The notes beneath the pieces are model-generated. The model ran no database searches. It saw only the letters and a list, made by a program, of their open reading frames with translations, and was not told the DNA's origin. Shown one piece after another: positions 24,104 to 32,089 of a stretch of DNA of 64,000 bases. Position 1 is the stretch's first letter. Every line of letters starts with the position of its first letter. Origin of the DNA: Oscillospiraceae bacterium (lineage in GTDB: Bacteria; Bacillota; Clostridia; Oscillospirales; Ruminococcaceae). Both the position numbers and the translations under genes were made by a program. Location of the stretch: positions 1 to 64,000 of the forward strand of contig JAJQGJ010000022.1 of assembly GCA_021200565.1 (NCBI GenBank), given 5' to 3'.

Positions 24104-24663
24104 ACTTTATATCCTTCTTTCTGTAGATACTTGCGGAGCTTCGTCCGCAGGCGTGAAAGGCGAACTGACAGGTTGTTCTCGGTTATCCCGAAGCGTTCCG
24201 AAAGCTCTTTGACGCTGTCGGAATACCAATATCGGCGGACGAAAAGCATTCTCGAATCCTCGTCAAGAGTCCCGAGGAACCGGTCAATCAGGGTTGATAA
24301 CTCACGTGCTGTTATCTCCTGCTCAACCGTCCCAGCTCCCGCAAGGCACTCTTCAAGCTCATCGAGAGCCACGTCATAGAAGCTGTTGCGCTTTCCGGCG
24401 GTGTTTGAGTGGTACTTTGCTATCGAGATATTCCGGACAATCCGGAAGAGATAAGCCCGAAGGGGGTTCGGCTTCTCCGGCGGAATGGAGTTCCACAGTG
24501 CCAGAAGCGCATCGCTCAGGCACTCCTCGGCGTCAAGGTTGTTCCCGAGGATGTTCCGGGAAATCATAAGACATGCCGAGCCGTACTTCTCCCTCGTTTC
24601 GGAAATCGCCTGCTCTGAGCGGGAATTAAACCGCTCAATAATCTCGCTGTCCTCAAGCATCAT
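24100..24663 (-). CDS. Sigma-70-family (ECF-type) sigma factor
   Basis: 187 aa. Region 2: 'NILGNNLDAEECLSDALLAL' with FRIVRNISIAKY; region 4: 'RYWYSDSVKELSERFGITEN' followed by NLSVRLSRLRTKLRKYL. The start is ATG 24663, since AAAGGAG lies directly before it; an upstream in-frame GTG overlaps that site. Operon with the anti-sigma gene. The regulon is unknown; the Cys-anchored lipoprotein and membrane HTH nearby are candidates only by proximity. Confidence 0.9.
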   Translation of the reverse strand: MMLEDSEIIERFNSRSEQAISETREKYGSACLMISRNILGNNLDAEECLSDALLALWNSIPPEKPNPLRAYLFRIVRNISIAKYHSNTAGKRNSFYDVALDELEECLAGAGTVEQEITARELSTLIDRFLGTLDEDSRMLFVRRYWYSDSVKELSERFGITENNLSVRLSRLRTKLRKYLQKEGYKV

Positions 24664-24727
24664 ATCAGCTCCTTTCACCTATACACTATGGATTCGTGCG
24701 GGAATCTTACAGAAAGATTTGAAAAAA

Positions 24728-24750
24728 GCAGTCCTGGCGGGCGGGACTGC
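24728..24750 (-). terminator. Terminator of the small lipoprotein gene
   Basis: GCAGTCC/GGACTGC with 9-nt loop, then TTTTTTC on the minus strand. Confidence 0.85.
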
Positions 24751-24772
24751 TCTGATTTTGCGATTTGCGGGC

Positions 24773-25153
24773 TTAATTCAAGCCATAATAGATTTCGCCA
24801 TCGTGCCTGATAGCGGCATAATAAGTGCCATCAATCTCTACGATATAGACATTCTCCGTCTCCTGCAGGGCGTAGTTATACACAGGGATGTCAGTTTCCG
24901 ATTCAACAACTTCATAAGCATTGTTGCCGGCGGATTCGAGGAAGCCGATAAATTCGCCACAGAGGTCGGCGGTCAGCTCTGAAGGCAAGCCACAGGCTTC
25001 GAGCACGCTCCCCTCGCCCGTATCTCCCGCTCCGCAAATCCAGTACTCGTTGCCGTTGTAGTAGACCTTATGGACGACGGCACCGGTGGTGCAGGCGGTG
25101 AAGCAGAGGGTTGCTGTTACGATTGCTATAAACAAAGATAATATTTTTCTCAT
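24773..25153 (-). CDS. Small lipoprotein, unknown function
   Basis: 126 aa. Signal peptide with lipobox CFTAC (Cys near residue 21). The mature part has two further Cys near 'EYWICGAGDTGEG' and 'VLEACGLP' and a beta-rich C-terminus (VYIVEIDGTYYAAI). Cell-surface location is expected. Ribosome site AAAGGAG. No family recognised. It lies between the sigma operon and a membrane HTH regulator. Confidence 0.7.
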   Translation of the reverse strand: MRKILSLFIAIVTATLCFTACTTGAVVHKVYYNGNEYWICGAGDTGEGSVLEACGLPSELTADLCGEFIGFLESAGNNAYEVVESETDIPVYNYALQETENVYIVEIDGTYYAAIRHDGEIYYGLN

Positions 25154-25235
25154 GGTGATTTCTCCTTTCGGATTGCTTTCTATAAGTAATACAATTTAAG
25201 AGGCAGGATTATTGCACTGCGGCGAGAAAAATTTT

Positions 25236-26198
25236 CTACTTTTTCACTGCTGAGAGGATGGTGCGGAGGGCGGCGAAGAGGGCTCCGGCGATGGGGAAGA
25301 TTATCCACGAGATTCCCCAGTTCAGGACACCGGTAAAGCTGACTGCGAGATATATTGTGGCGACTATCAGCCAGTATGCTTTAGTGAATACTTCGAGGCG
25401 ATTTTCCTCCTGCTTCTTCTCAACCGTATAATCTCCCTGCTGCAGGAGGGTGTCATAGCCATCCTTGCGGTTGGCGACACGGACAATCAGATACACGCCG
25501 AGGGCGACAAGTGCCAGCATAAGAGCACATGCCCAGCCTTCAAAACCTTCTATTATAGCGGACACAACCACAAACGGCACTACCGAAATCACGCAGAGAG
25601 CAACTCCGAGAGCGATTCCTCTATAAAAAATCGGGCGATATTCTTTCAATTCTTTCTCAACTATGCCGGCAACGCCGTAGGACAGGCGGAATTCCTCTTT
25701 TTCGAGATATTCGAATTCCTCCATCCTTAGACCGTTCGTGATGAAGATAATGACAGCAATAGCTATTATCACGAACAGCGCACCCAATCCGACTGCATTT
25801 CCGACATCTGAACCATCGGCAACCAGACCATCGGCAACCAGAAGCGGAACGGGAGAGAGGATGCAGAGAGCCACGCCGAGGGCAATCCTTGCGGCACTGC
25901 TCTTGACCAAAGAGAGATACTCAGTAGCCACTTCAAGGGAGATTTCACGAATGCTGTCCGGCTGAAATTCATCAACGACGACCTCTGCGGGGAGCTCTTC
26001 AACCTCATCCTTAAGAAGATAGTCAGTACTGACGCCGTAAATCTCGGATATTTTCAAAATCTTGTCGATTTCGGGGATAGAGCTCCCCGATTCCCACTTG
26101 GAGACCGACTGACGGGAGACATCGAGCTTTTCCGCAAGGTCTTCCTGGCTGAGCCCAGCCTTGGTTCTGAGGGCTAAAAGTTTTTCCGATAAAATCAT
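25236..26198 (-). CDS. XRE-family regulator with multiple membrane helices
   Basis: 320 aa from ATG 26198. HTH in residues 5-62 (KAGLSQEDLAEKLDVSRQSV, then SKWESGSSIPEIDKI). At least six hydrophobic segments follow, arranged as two similar halves (IALGVALCILSPVPLLV and IALGVALCVISVVPFVV), which suggests an internal duplication. An in-frame start 171 nt upstream would cover the leader and has no ribosome site. Probable membrane-tethered sensor-repressor; ligand unknown. Confidence 0.82.
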   Translation of the reverse strand: MILSEKLLALRTKAGLSQEDLAEKLDVSRQSVSKWESGSSIPEIDKILKISEIYGVSTDYLLKDEVEELPAEVVVDEFQPDSIREISLEVATEYLSLVKSSAARIALGVALCILSPVPLLVADGLVADGSDVGNAVGLGALFVIIAIAVIIFITNGLRMEEFEYLEKEEFRLSYGVAGIVEKELKEYRPIFYRGIALGVALCVISVVPFVVVSAIIEGFEGWACALMLALVALGVYLIVRVANRKDGYDTLLQQGDYTVEKKQEENRLEVFTKAYWLIVATIYLAVSFTGVLNWGISWIIFPIAGALFAALRTILSAVKK

Positions 26199-26351
26199 AA
26201 TAAGGTTTCCTTTCTTATCCCGGATTCGCCCGGGGTTTGCCCACATTGTAGCAAAAACCGCAGTTGCAGACCACCAATTAAGCTTGGAAATTTCGGAATT
26301 TCGCCGCAACCGGCAGTTGCGAAAGCCGCTAATATGCGGTTTCCCGACGAC

Positions 26352-26380
26352 AGTATAGCATAAAAGCATTTAAATATCAA
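26352..26380 (-). promoter_or_regulatory. Promoter of the membrane HTH gene
   Basis: TTGATA (26380-26375), 17 bp, TATACT (26357-26352) on the minus strand. The 150-nt leader contains CGCAACTGCCGGTTGCG, an inverted repeat that could be an operator. Confidence 0.55.
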
Positions 26381-26429
26381 TGGTTTGCAAAGAATCTTAA
26401 AGAATCTTAATGAAAGCTTAATAATTGAG

Positions 26430-26483
26430 ATGGGCTGCGGTGAGCATGATCACCACGACTGTGGGCATCACTGCGGAGAGTAA
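26430..26483 (+). CDS. 17-residue His/Cys-rich micro-ORF, speculative
   Basis: MGCGEHDHHDCGHHCGE from ATG 26430 to TAA 26483: ten of seventeen residues are Cys, His or Asp. The frame stays open upstream (TTG 26385) through NESLIIE. There is no strong ribosome site. It may be a small metal-binding peptide, or the worn-down end of a larger gene with a metal-binding tail. Confidence 0.25.
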   Translation: MGCGEHDHHDCGHHCGE

Positions 26484-26493
26484 TTTTGCATGA

Positions 26494-26536
26494 AAAGCCC
26501 GCCACGGGGGTTGAATCCTGTGGCGGGAATTTTTAT
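26494..26536. terminator. Bidirectional terminator
   Basis: CCCGCCAC (26498-26505) pairs with GTGGCGGG (26520-26527); T-rich on both sides. It ends the GNAT gene on the minus strand. Confidence 0.8.
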
Positions 26537-26543
26537 GCCAAAA

Positions 26544-26954
26544 TTATCTTTTGTCCGAGAAGTTGCAGAGTTGTAAACATGCGCCGTCGGGCATCTGCTC
26601 AAATCCGAAATGCTCATAGAAAGCGGCGTTTTTGCTTTCCTCGGGCATGACTTCGATATAGAGATAGTTTTTATACTTCTCCTTGACCATCTCAATCATG
26701 TGGTTTGCTATCCCCTGATGGCGGTAGTCGGGGTGGACGAGGACATAGTGCATATAGGCGAGCATTTCGCTGTCGTCGATGACACGGACAAGTCCGACAA
26801 GGTGGTCGCCGTCCCATGCGGTGATCACGGTTGACGAGTTCATGAGGGCTTTGTGGAGGCGGGTCGGGTACTGCCCCGAAACCCAGTTTACGGACAGGAA
26901 TAGATCTTGAACCTGCGAGACGGTGAAGTTTTTGTCGGTGGTGTAGGTGATCAT
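26544..26954 (-). CDS. GNAT-family N-acetyltransferase
   Basis: 136 aa. The acetyl-CoA loop 'VHPDYRHQGIANHMIEMV' is a clear motif A, and AAFYEHFGFEQ is motif B. Substrate unknown. The protein is close to the small Clostridial GNATs that modify amines or peptides. Ribosome site AAGGAG before ATG 26954. Single-gene transcript. Confidence 0.9.
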   Translation of the reverse strand: MITYTTDKNFTVSQVQDLFLSVNWVSGQYPTRLHKALMNSSTVITAWDGDHLVGLVRVIDDSEMLAYMHYVLVHPDYRHQGIANHMIEMVKEKYKNYLYIEVMPEESKNAAFYEHFGFEQMPDGACLQLCNFSDKR

Positions 26955-27100
26955 GGTGTGCTCCTTAAGTGCGAATTTGGAATATTATATCATGGAGTGA
27001 GGATGAATGCAAGGCTTGTTTTGCGGAAATCCACAGAGAGGTAGCGTACAGCTTTCCTTTCAACATATCTGAAAAAAATAAATTTGATAGCAAAAAAGTA

Positions 27101-27130
27101 TTGACTTTTTGTATCTAAAAAGTTTATAAT
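27101..27130 (+). promoter_or_regulatory. Promoter of the TM2-like gene
   Basis: TTGACT (27101-27106), 18 bp, TATAAT (27125-27130). An 80-nt GC-rich leader follows before GAGGAGG and ATG 27217. Confidence 0.7.
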
Positions 27131-27216
27131 GAATTAAATGAGCAGGGGTGCGGGCAGCGGGGCTTGACCGAGCCGGCGGGCTCTCTTTCCAAGCGAAAAT
27201 GAGGAGGCAACTACAA

Positions 27217-27786
27217 ATGGTTAACATCACAGTAGCAAGAGAAAAGCAGACATTTCTTTTCGACACGCCGATAGAGGTTATGGTCGATGGCTCAAAGGTT
27301 GGCGAGGTCAAGAGCGCAGAAGCATTGACTAATGTTCAGGTGACCGAAGGACAGCATTGCATAAGCTTCAAAGCCGTTCTTCAGTATGCAGAGGTCAGCG
27401 GCATCTTCACAACCGACTCGGTCATCAACGTTCGCTTCAACAAGATGACTGGCGAGATTGAAGCAGCTCTCAACGGCGCAGTGCAGGTAGAGACTACTCA
27501 CGACTGGCAGAGTAAGCCAAGAGATCCCAAGACGGTATATCCGGATCAGAGAAAGACTTCTCCTGCTGTCGCAGCTATTCTTTCTTTCCTTGTCGTTGGA
27601 TTGGGACAGATGCTGAACGGACAGCTCATAAAAGGGCTTCTGATGCTGCTTGGCGCATTTGTAATCGGAGCTATCACCGGCGGTATTGGAGCAGTAATTA
27701 TCTGGATTATTTCTGCTGTCGACGGCTATATGAGCTGCAACAAGCTGAAGCAGGGAACGCCCATCGGAAGATTCAGCTTCTTCTGA
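27217..27786 (+). CDS. TM2-domain-like membrane protein
   Basis: 189 aa. N-terminal beta-rich soluble domain (about 1-100), then 'AAILSFLVVGLGQMLNGQLI', followed by KGLLMLLGAFVIG and VIIWIISAVDGYMSCNKL, the two-helix TM2 pattern with the GLGQ turn. TM2 proteins are of unknown function. The start is ATG 27217 after GAGGAGG; an upstream in-frame ATG at 27148 lies in the leader. It has its own promoter and terminator. Confidence 0.8.
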   Translation: MVNITVAREKQTFLFDTPIEVMVDGSKVGEVKSAEALTNVQVTEGQHCISFKAVLQYAEVSGIFTTDSVINVRFNKMTGEIEAALNGAVQVETTHDWQSKPRDPKTVYPDQRKTSPAVAAILSFLVVGLGQMLNGQLIKGLLMLLGAFVIGAITGGIGAVIIWIISAVDGYMSCNKLKQGTPIGRFSFF

Positions 27787-27811
27787 TAAATAGCTTTTAT
27801 TAAAGAATTTC

Positions 27812-27844
27812 AAAGCCCGTGGCAAAAATGCTACGGGCTTTTTG
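27812..27844. terminator. Bidirectional terminator
   Basis: AAAGCCCGT...ACGGGCTTTTTGT stem with an inner GC pair. It separates the TM2-like gene from the GH78 gene stop. Confidence 0.85.
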
Positions 27845-27853
27845 TGCGGAATA

Positions 27854-29836
27854 TCAGTTAATCGGCACTATATGGATTCTGTCGGGGAAACGTGGCGCCA
27901 GGTCTTCAACAATGGCTATAATCGGAGACGATGCCCATGGGTGACAGAGGCTGGTGTTCCACTTCTCCGATTTTCCCCAGGCTTCGAAGCAGGTGGTGGC
28001 GCCTTCACGAAGCATATTGACCCAGGAATGGTCGGATTCGTTTGTTATTAACTTGAGCTCGGCTTCATATTCTCCTAAATTCGCAAGGGCTTTCAAAACG
28101 AAATATGAGAACTGAACGCCGCAAGAAAGCCCCTTTTCTTTTATGAGGCTCAGAATGTGGTTTTCGTCCGGGAGAATTCCGAAATATGCCGGGAGGGCGT
28201 TTGAATGAAGCGCTGAGTGGGTCTTATCCTCAAGGTCGCAGAAAAGACCGGTTTCGGGATTATAGAAAGCATTGATGTAAGCGGTTTTGTAGGGCTCGAT
28301 GTCGTGCCTGGGAGATTCGCCGATAATTCCGGCAAGCTCGTTTTCAGCTTGCATTGCACCGATGTAGAATGCGTTCAGGACGTTGTGACACGGGATGAAG
28401 CCTTCACGCTCGTTCGGGAGGGTGTAGCCGTCACGGAAATTCGGTGACCAGTCGACTATGTTCCACTTCCCTATTTCACCCTCTATGAGACCGTCGGGGC
28501 GTTCGAAACTATGGAAGAAGTCGAGAACTCCCATGACTGTCGGGAGAAGCTGGCGGACTGTTTCTTTGTCTCCGGTATACTTATAATAGTTCAGAAGCTG
28601 CAAGGGATACTGAAGCGAGAAGTCGGCTATTTCCTGCATGTAGCCAGACGGTGCGACAGCCATGAGCCCTGGGCAAATTTTCGCTGAATCCGCGAAGTCG
28701 AATAGCGTCTTGCGATAGATTTCGGCGTCGCCGGTTAAGTACAGATAAGCAAGACCGCTGACTGTGAAGTCGCCAAGGTACTGTCCTTTCTCGCGTGTCG
28801 GGCAGTCGAGGAAAGCCTCCTGAGTGCCGACTTTCAGAGCGTTGCGGCAGATTTGCCATATCTCCAGAAGATATTTTATATCGCTCTCAAGGGCGATTTT
28901 TTCTTTGAAATGATGATTTCTGGCGACTATCCGAAAGGTGCTTGAGTCAAGATTGTCAATATCAGTCGAGATGTTTATATACCTGAAAGCTTTATAGGTG
29001 AAATAGTCGAGGGTGTCGACGCCGCCGGAAAGTATATGCTCATCGAGGTAGCGGCAGTCGCAACGCATTTCGAAAATTGCCCTGTCGTTTTCGGCTTCTT
29101 CACCGTAGGAAATAGTTACCTTCTGCCCTCGCACGCCTTGAACGGTCATACTCAGGCTTCCGGCAACTTCGAAGCCCATGTCGATGAAATACTCCCCTGC
29201 CCCGAGCTTTCTGATTTCAACAGGCTTTAGCTCGTAAACTTCAACCGGCTCCACAGGAGTGTCCTTGAAGATGTGGTCGTCACGATTGTCAACAAGTGCA
29301 TTCTCAAAAGTTAAATCCGAAATCCGGAAGTCGATGCTTTCGGAGGTGACGGTGCCATAGGAGTTTTCGAAGTGGGTTCTGTTCCGGAGAATTGCGTATT
29401 CCCAGGTTGAATCTGTTCCGAAAAGAAGCTTGCTACCTTGGAAAATGTCGGCTATCATCCCCTGGCGGTTGTCGCCGCTGCACCATTCACGGTTGATAGA
29501 GCCCTGGTAGCAGACGAGAACTGAGATTTCGTTCTCGCCGATTCTCAGAAAGTGAGAAATATCGGTCTCGTTGAAGTTATACGAGAAATAATATGCCTGA
29601 GCCGGTCCCTGGCAGACGAATGAGCCGTTTACATAGAGCTTATAGTAGTCGTCGGCGGAGATGCGGATGGATACGTTTTCGATTGAAGCGAGATTAAATC
29701 TGCGGCGGAAAAGAGCATAGTGGTTCTTGATGCCGCAGTTTTTGAGGTTGGCTTCTTCGAGCTCACGGCGGAAGACGTTTGCGGGTGTCTCCGAAATAAA
29801 ATCACGGGTGGTTATCCAGCTATAGTTGAATTTCAT
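27854..29836 (-). CDS. GH78-family alpha-L-rhamnosidase-like protein
   Basis: 660 aa, no signal peptide, so cytoplasmic. N-terminal beta-sandwich modules (RISADDYYKLYVNGSFVCQG is the usual ligand-binding fold) and an (alpha/alpha)6 catalytic barrel from about residue 310. The catalytic segment has DCPTREKGQYLGD and 'KWNIVDWSPNF'; the end has CHPWASSPI. GH78 removes alpha-L-rhamnose from pectin (RG-I) or flavonoid glycosides. It starts 3 nt after the TauE-like gene, so one operon. With the secreted GH53 it suggests pectin use. Confidence 0.85.
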   Translation of the reverse strand: MKFNYSWITTRDFISETPANVFRRELEEANLKNCGIKNHYALFRRRFNLASIENVSIRISADDYYKLYVNGSFVCQGPAQAYYFSYNFNETDISHFLRIGENEISVLVCYQGSINREWCSGDNRQGMIADIFQGSKLLFGTDSTWEYAILRNRTHFENSYGTVTSESIDFRISDLTFENALVDNRDDHIFKDTPVEPVEVYELKPVEIRKLGAGEYFIDMGFEVAGSLSMTVQGVRGQKVTISYGEEAENDRAIFEMRCDCRYLDEHILSGGVDTLDYFTYKAFRYINISTDIDNLDSSTFRIVARNHHFKEKIALESDIKYLLEIWQICRNALKVGTQEAFLDCPTREKGQYLGDFTVSGLAYLYLTGDAEIYRKTLFDFADSAKICPGLMAVAPSGYMQEIADFSLQYPLQLLNYYKYTGDKETVRQLLPTVMGVLDFFHSFERPDGLIEGEIGKWNIVDWSPNFRDGYTLPNEREGFIPCHNVLNAFYIGAMQAENELAGIIGESPRHDIEPYKTAYINAFYNPETGLFCDLEDKTHSALHSNALPAYFGILPDENHILSLIKEKGLSCGVQFSYFVLKALANLGEYEAELKLITNESDHSWVNMLREGATTCFEAWGKSEKWNTSLCHPWASSPIIAIVEDLAPRFPDRIHIVPIN

Positions 29837-29839
29837 ATT

Positions 29840-30640
29840 TCATCCCTTATGAAAGTAGTTGAGGTAGATCATCGCTGCGCCCAGGACGGTCAGAATCACG
29901 CCGGTGACACGCCCGACGGTTTTGCTGTTGACTTTATTTGCGAATTTCGCAGAGATGAGCGACGCTGCGGTGGCGGTCACAATACAGATGATAAGCACAT
30001 CCCATCTCTCGAGGACTATTGCCGGGTGGATGAGAGAATGGCTGATGAAGCCGATTAGGGCGGTGAATGTCATGATGAAGGTGCTCGTGCCGACGGCGGT
30101 TTTCAGGTCGTAGCCTAAGAACGCTGTGAAGACGACAAGCATCATCATTCCGCCTCCAGTGCCGACAAAGCCGGTTCCGAAGCCGATGGTCAGCCCGAAG
30201 AAGACTGAGATTATTATCTCCTTCACGCCTAAGTGCACGCTGGAAGTATCTGCTCCCGATTTTGAGGTGTCCGGCTTGATGAGAAAACGGATGCCGATGC
30301 AGAGGGTCAGAAAGAGCGTGAAGCCGCCCAGGACAACGTTTCCGACAAGATACGCCGCATAGCTGCCGACTGCGCTCAAAGAAATTATGCACGCCATCAT
30401 CACCCAGCCGTGCCTTAAATCAATCTTCTTGTTTCGTGCGTAGACCGTCGAGGTCACGGCAGAGCCAAGAATGTCGGACGCAAGCGCAATCGCCGTCGCC
30501 TGATATGCGCCATACTCGCCGCTGAAGGACGGGCAGAGTACGATTAATATAGGCACCATGACCGTCGCTGCCGACAGCCCTGCCAAGCCGGTTCCGATTC
30601 CTGCTCCCAAAGCGGCAATTACATACCAAAAATATTCCAT
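29840..30640 (-). CDS. TauE/SafE-family anion exporter
   Basis: 266 aa, about eight membrane helices. GAGIGTGLAGLSAATVMVPI and the repeat 'GLTIGFGTGFVGTGGGMMML' are the two inverted family motifs. These proteins move sulfite, sulfonates or other organic anions across the membrane. Its direct coupling to GH78 is unusual; a sulfonated or anionic sugar-derived substrate could be involved (inference). Promoter at 30675-30703. Confidence 0.88.
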   Translation of the reverse strand: MEYFWYVIAALGAGIGTGLAGLSAATVMVPILIVLCPSFSGEYGAYQATAIALASDILGSAVTSTVYARNKKIDLRHGWVMMACIISLSAVGSYAAYLVGNVVLGGFTLFLTLCIGIRFLIKPDTSKSGADTSSVHLGVKEIIISVFFGLTIGFGTGFVGTGGGMMMLVVFTAFLGYDLKTAVGTSTFIMTFTALIGFISHSLIHPAIVLERWDVLIICIVTATAASLISAKFANKVNSKTVGRVTGVILTVLGAAMIYLNYFHKG

Positions 30641-30674
30641 CAGAACGCCTTGCTTTCAGAATAATATTGATACT

Positions 30675-30703
30675 ATTATAGCGCATATTCTGGTTTGGCG
30701 CAA
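30675..30703 (-). promoter_or_regulatory. Promoter of the TauE-GH78 operon
   Basis: TTGCGC (30703-30698), 17 bp, TATAAT (30680-30675) on the minus strand. Confidence 0.6.
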
Positions 30704-30704
30704 G

Positions 30705-30791
30705 ACCTCTCTGTCGCAAATTGCCCCTCCACAGCGCATACCCTCTCTGTCGCCTGCGCCGACATCTCCCCTCAGAGGGGGAGACAAGATT
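30705..30791. repeat. Probable dispersed intergenic repeat
   Basis: CCTCTCTGTCGC occurs twice (30706 and 30733), followed by CTCCCCTCAGAGGGGGAGAC, an imperfect palindrome. I recall this type of sequence from intergenic regions of gut Firmicutes. Only one element is visible in this window. Confidence 0.4.
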
Positions 30792-30801
30792 TGAGCTGTC
30801 G

Positions 30802-30826
30802 AAAAAAAGCCCGAGGGTTACTCGGA
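30802..30826 (-). terminator. Terminator overlapping the end of the 75-aa gene
   Basis: CCGAG-5-CTCGG followed on the minus strand by GCTTTTTTT. The gene stop lies inside the stem-loop. Confidence 0.8.
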
Positions 30827-31045
30827 CTTCTTCTTTACATTGAGGCGCTTTTGCTGGATGGACTTTACAGAGCGGTGGATTTTTTCGGAAAGCTCGCTGT
30901 CGGGGATCTTGTGCTCCATTACGAGCTTCACTTCCTCAGGAGTCCATGGATGCCTCGGGTAGAGGTTCGCCGTTTTGGCGTAGTAGCGCTTGCGGTCGAG
31001 CCGCTTCTGCGACTTCTGCTTTTCCGTCTTTATCTCTGTGGACAT
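30818..31045 (-). CDS. Small basic HTH/SANT-like protein, unknown function
   Basis: 75 aa, very basic. 'RHPWTPEEVKLVMEHKIPDS' followed by ELSEKIHRSVKSIQQKR resembles a short Myb/SANT-like helix-turn-helix, as in small DNA-binding proteins. The N-terminal Lys/Arg stretch may also bind nucleic acid. Ribosome site GGAAGGTG. It has its own terminator. Confidence 0.6.
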   Translation of the reverse strand: MSTEIKTEKQKSQKRLDRKRYYAKTANLYPRHPWTPEEVKLVMEHKIPDSELSEKIHRSVKSIQQKRLNVKKKSE

Positions 31046-31072
31046 TTATTCACCTTCCTGCAAAATTCTTTA

Positions 31073-31140
31073 CGCTCCGAAGAACGGTGCGCTCCGAAGA
31101 GTGGTGCGCTCAGAGGAGCGGTACGGTCAGAACAGCGGTC
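31073..31140. repeat. Four tandem 17-bp repeats
   Basis: Consensus CGCTCCGAAGAGCGGTG, four units, with increasing divergence to the right. The last unit overlaps the end of the Thr-rich protein gene. Confidence 0.8.
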
Positions 31141-31801
31141 CCCACACGACATTAGTCGTCGACTCGGTTGCAACTGAAAGCTCGCTGTCAGAGCTTCCTG
31201 AAGAGGTTGTCGTTGGATTGGATTCTTCAGTAGTTGTTGCGGTTGTGGTCGTAGCTGTGGTAGTTGTGGCGGCGCCGGTTGTGGTTGATGAGGAGGTCGA
31301 CGCTCCTCCCTGATACCAGATTACAGGCGACTGGGTTGTCGTGGTTGCCTGGGTGGTCGCTGCGGCAGTCGTGCCGGAAATCAGCTCCTCGAAGTCGATG
31401 CTGTTCTCCTCATCGTCGCCGAGGTCGACAACGTCCAAGCCATATGATTCATCGCACGTCGTTGTGGCAGCCGGAGTATTCGCAGCCGCAGCCGTCGTTG
31501 TCGTCGCAGCACCCGAAGTGGAGCCGCCCGCCGATGCCGAAGCCACAGTTGTGGTCTCCTCTGGCGAGTCATCCGTAACGGCAGTAGTCACCGAGGTCGA
31601 AACCTCCCCGGTCTCCTCCAGAGCTGAAGTCACCGCCGGCTCAGCCTCAGTCGCCTCAGAAGTCCCCGTTTCAGGCACCTCGGCAATGCTCTTCCTGCCA
31701 ACCCGCATAGCCAAGAAAGCCAGGCAAATAACCAAAACCACCGCCGCCAAACAGCATCCCACCACGAGGATTTTTTTCTTCATATCAGCCGTAAGTTTCA
31801 T
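31127..31801 (-). CDS. Membrane-anchored Thr/Ser-rich surface protein
   Basis: 224 aa from ATG 31801 (ribosome site AGGAGGG). One membrane helix at about residues 9-31, then a long low-complexity exposed region rich in Thr, Ser, Ala and Glu with many TTT runs, probably O-glycosylated or a wall-spanning stalk. A small Asp/Glu patch (VDLGDDEENSIDFEELISG) is the only complex part. No catalytic domain. It follows a 46-residue gene and a hairpin. Confidence 0.7.
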   Translation of the reverse strand: MKLTADMKKKILVVGCCLAAVVLVICLAFLAMRVGRKSIAEVPETGTSEATEAEPAVTSALEETGEVSTSVTTAVTDDSPEETTTVASASAGGSTSGAATTTTAAAANTPAATTTCDESYGLDVVDLGDDEENSIDFEELISGTTAAATTQATTTTQSPVIWYQGGASTSSSTTTGAATTTTATTTTATTTEESNPTTTSSGSSDSELSVATESTTNVVWGPLF

Positions 31802-31819
31802 ATTCCCTCCTAAAACAAT

Positions 31820-31845
31820 CAGGGCGGGAAGAACCCGCCCTGATA
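31820..31845 (-). terminator. Terminator or attenuator between the 46-aa and Thr-rich genes
   Basis: ATCAGGGCGGG/CCCGCCCTGAT perfect stem with 4-nt loop, followed by TGTTTT on the minus strand. Its position right before the next ribosome site also fits attenuation. Confidence 0.65.
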
Positions 31846-31854
31846 CGGGCAAAC

Positions 31855-31995
31855 TTATTGATCAGTATTACCACCAAAGAGTTCGGAAAAGTTTCCTTTG
31901 CTAGTAGTGTTCTGGTCAGTAGATTTAACAGTTAAGTCAGCGAAGACATCTCCGTCAAAGTATACAATCGTCATCTCTGCTTCTTCGTACTTCAT
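31855..31995 (-). CDS. 46-residue small protein, unknown function
   Basis: Opens MKYEEAEMTIVYFDGDVFAD and ends FGGNTDQ. Small Clostridial proteins that begin MKYExPEM... with an acidic stretch are common and uncharacterised, some near surface or modified-peptide loci. Ribosome site AAAGGAG before ATG 31995. It lies directly downstream of the large surface protein gene on the same strand. Confidence 0.6.
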   Translation of the reverse strand: MKYEEAEMTIVYFDGDVFADLTVKSTDQNTTSKGNFSELFGGNTDQ

Positions 31996-32089
31996 ACTGT
32001 ACACTCCTTTCACAATGCACGTATTGACTGACAAGTGAACCGAATACCGGCTCAAATGTCCTTATATCATGTTATCCTTATGAAGCTGT

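Noticed and set aside
30705-30791. Riboswitch upstream of the TauE-like gene
   Set aside because: It lies upstream of the promoter, so it is not transcribed with the operon; better explained as a dispersed repeat.
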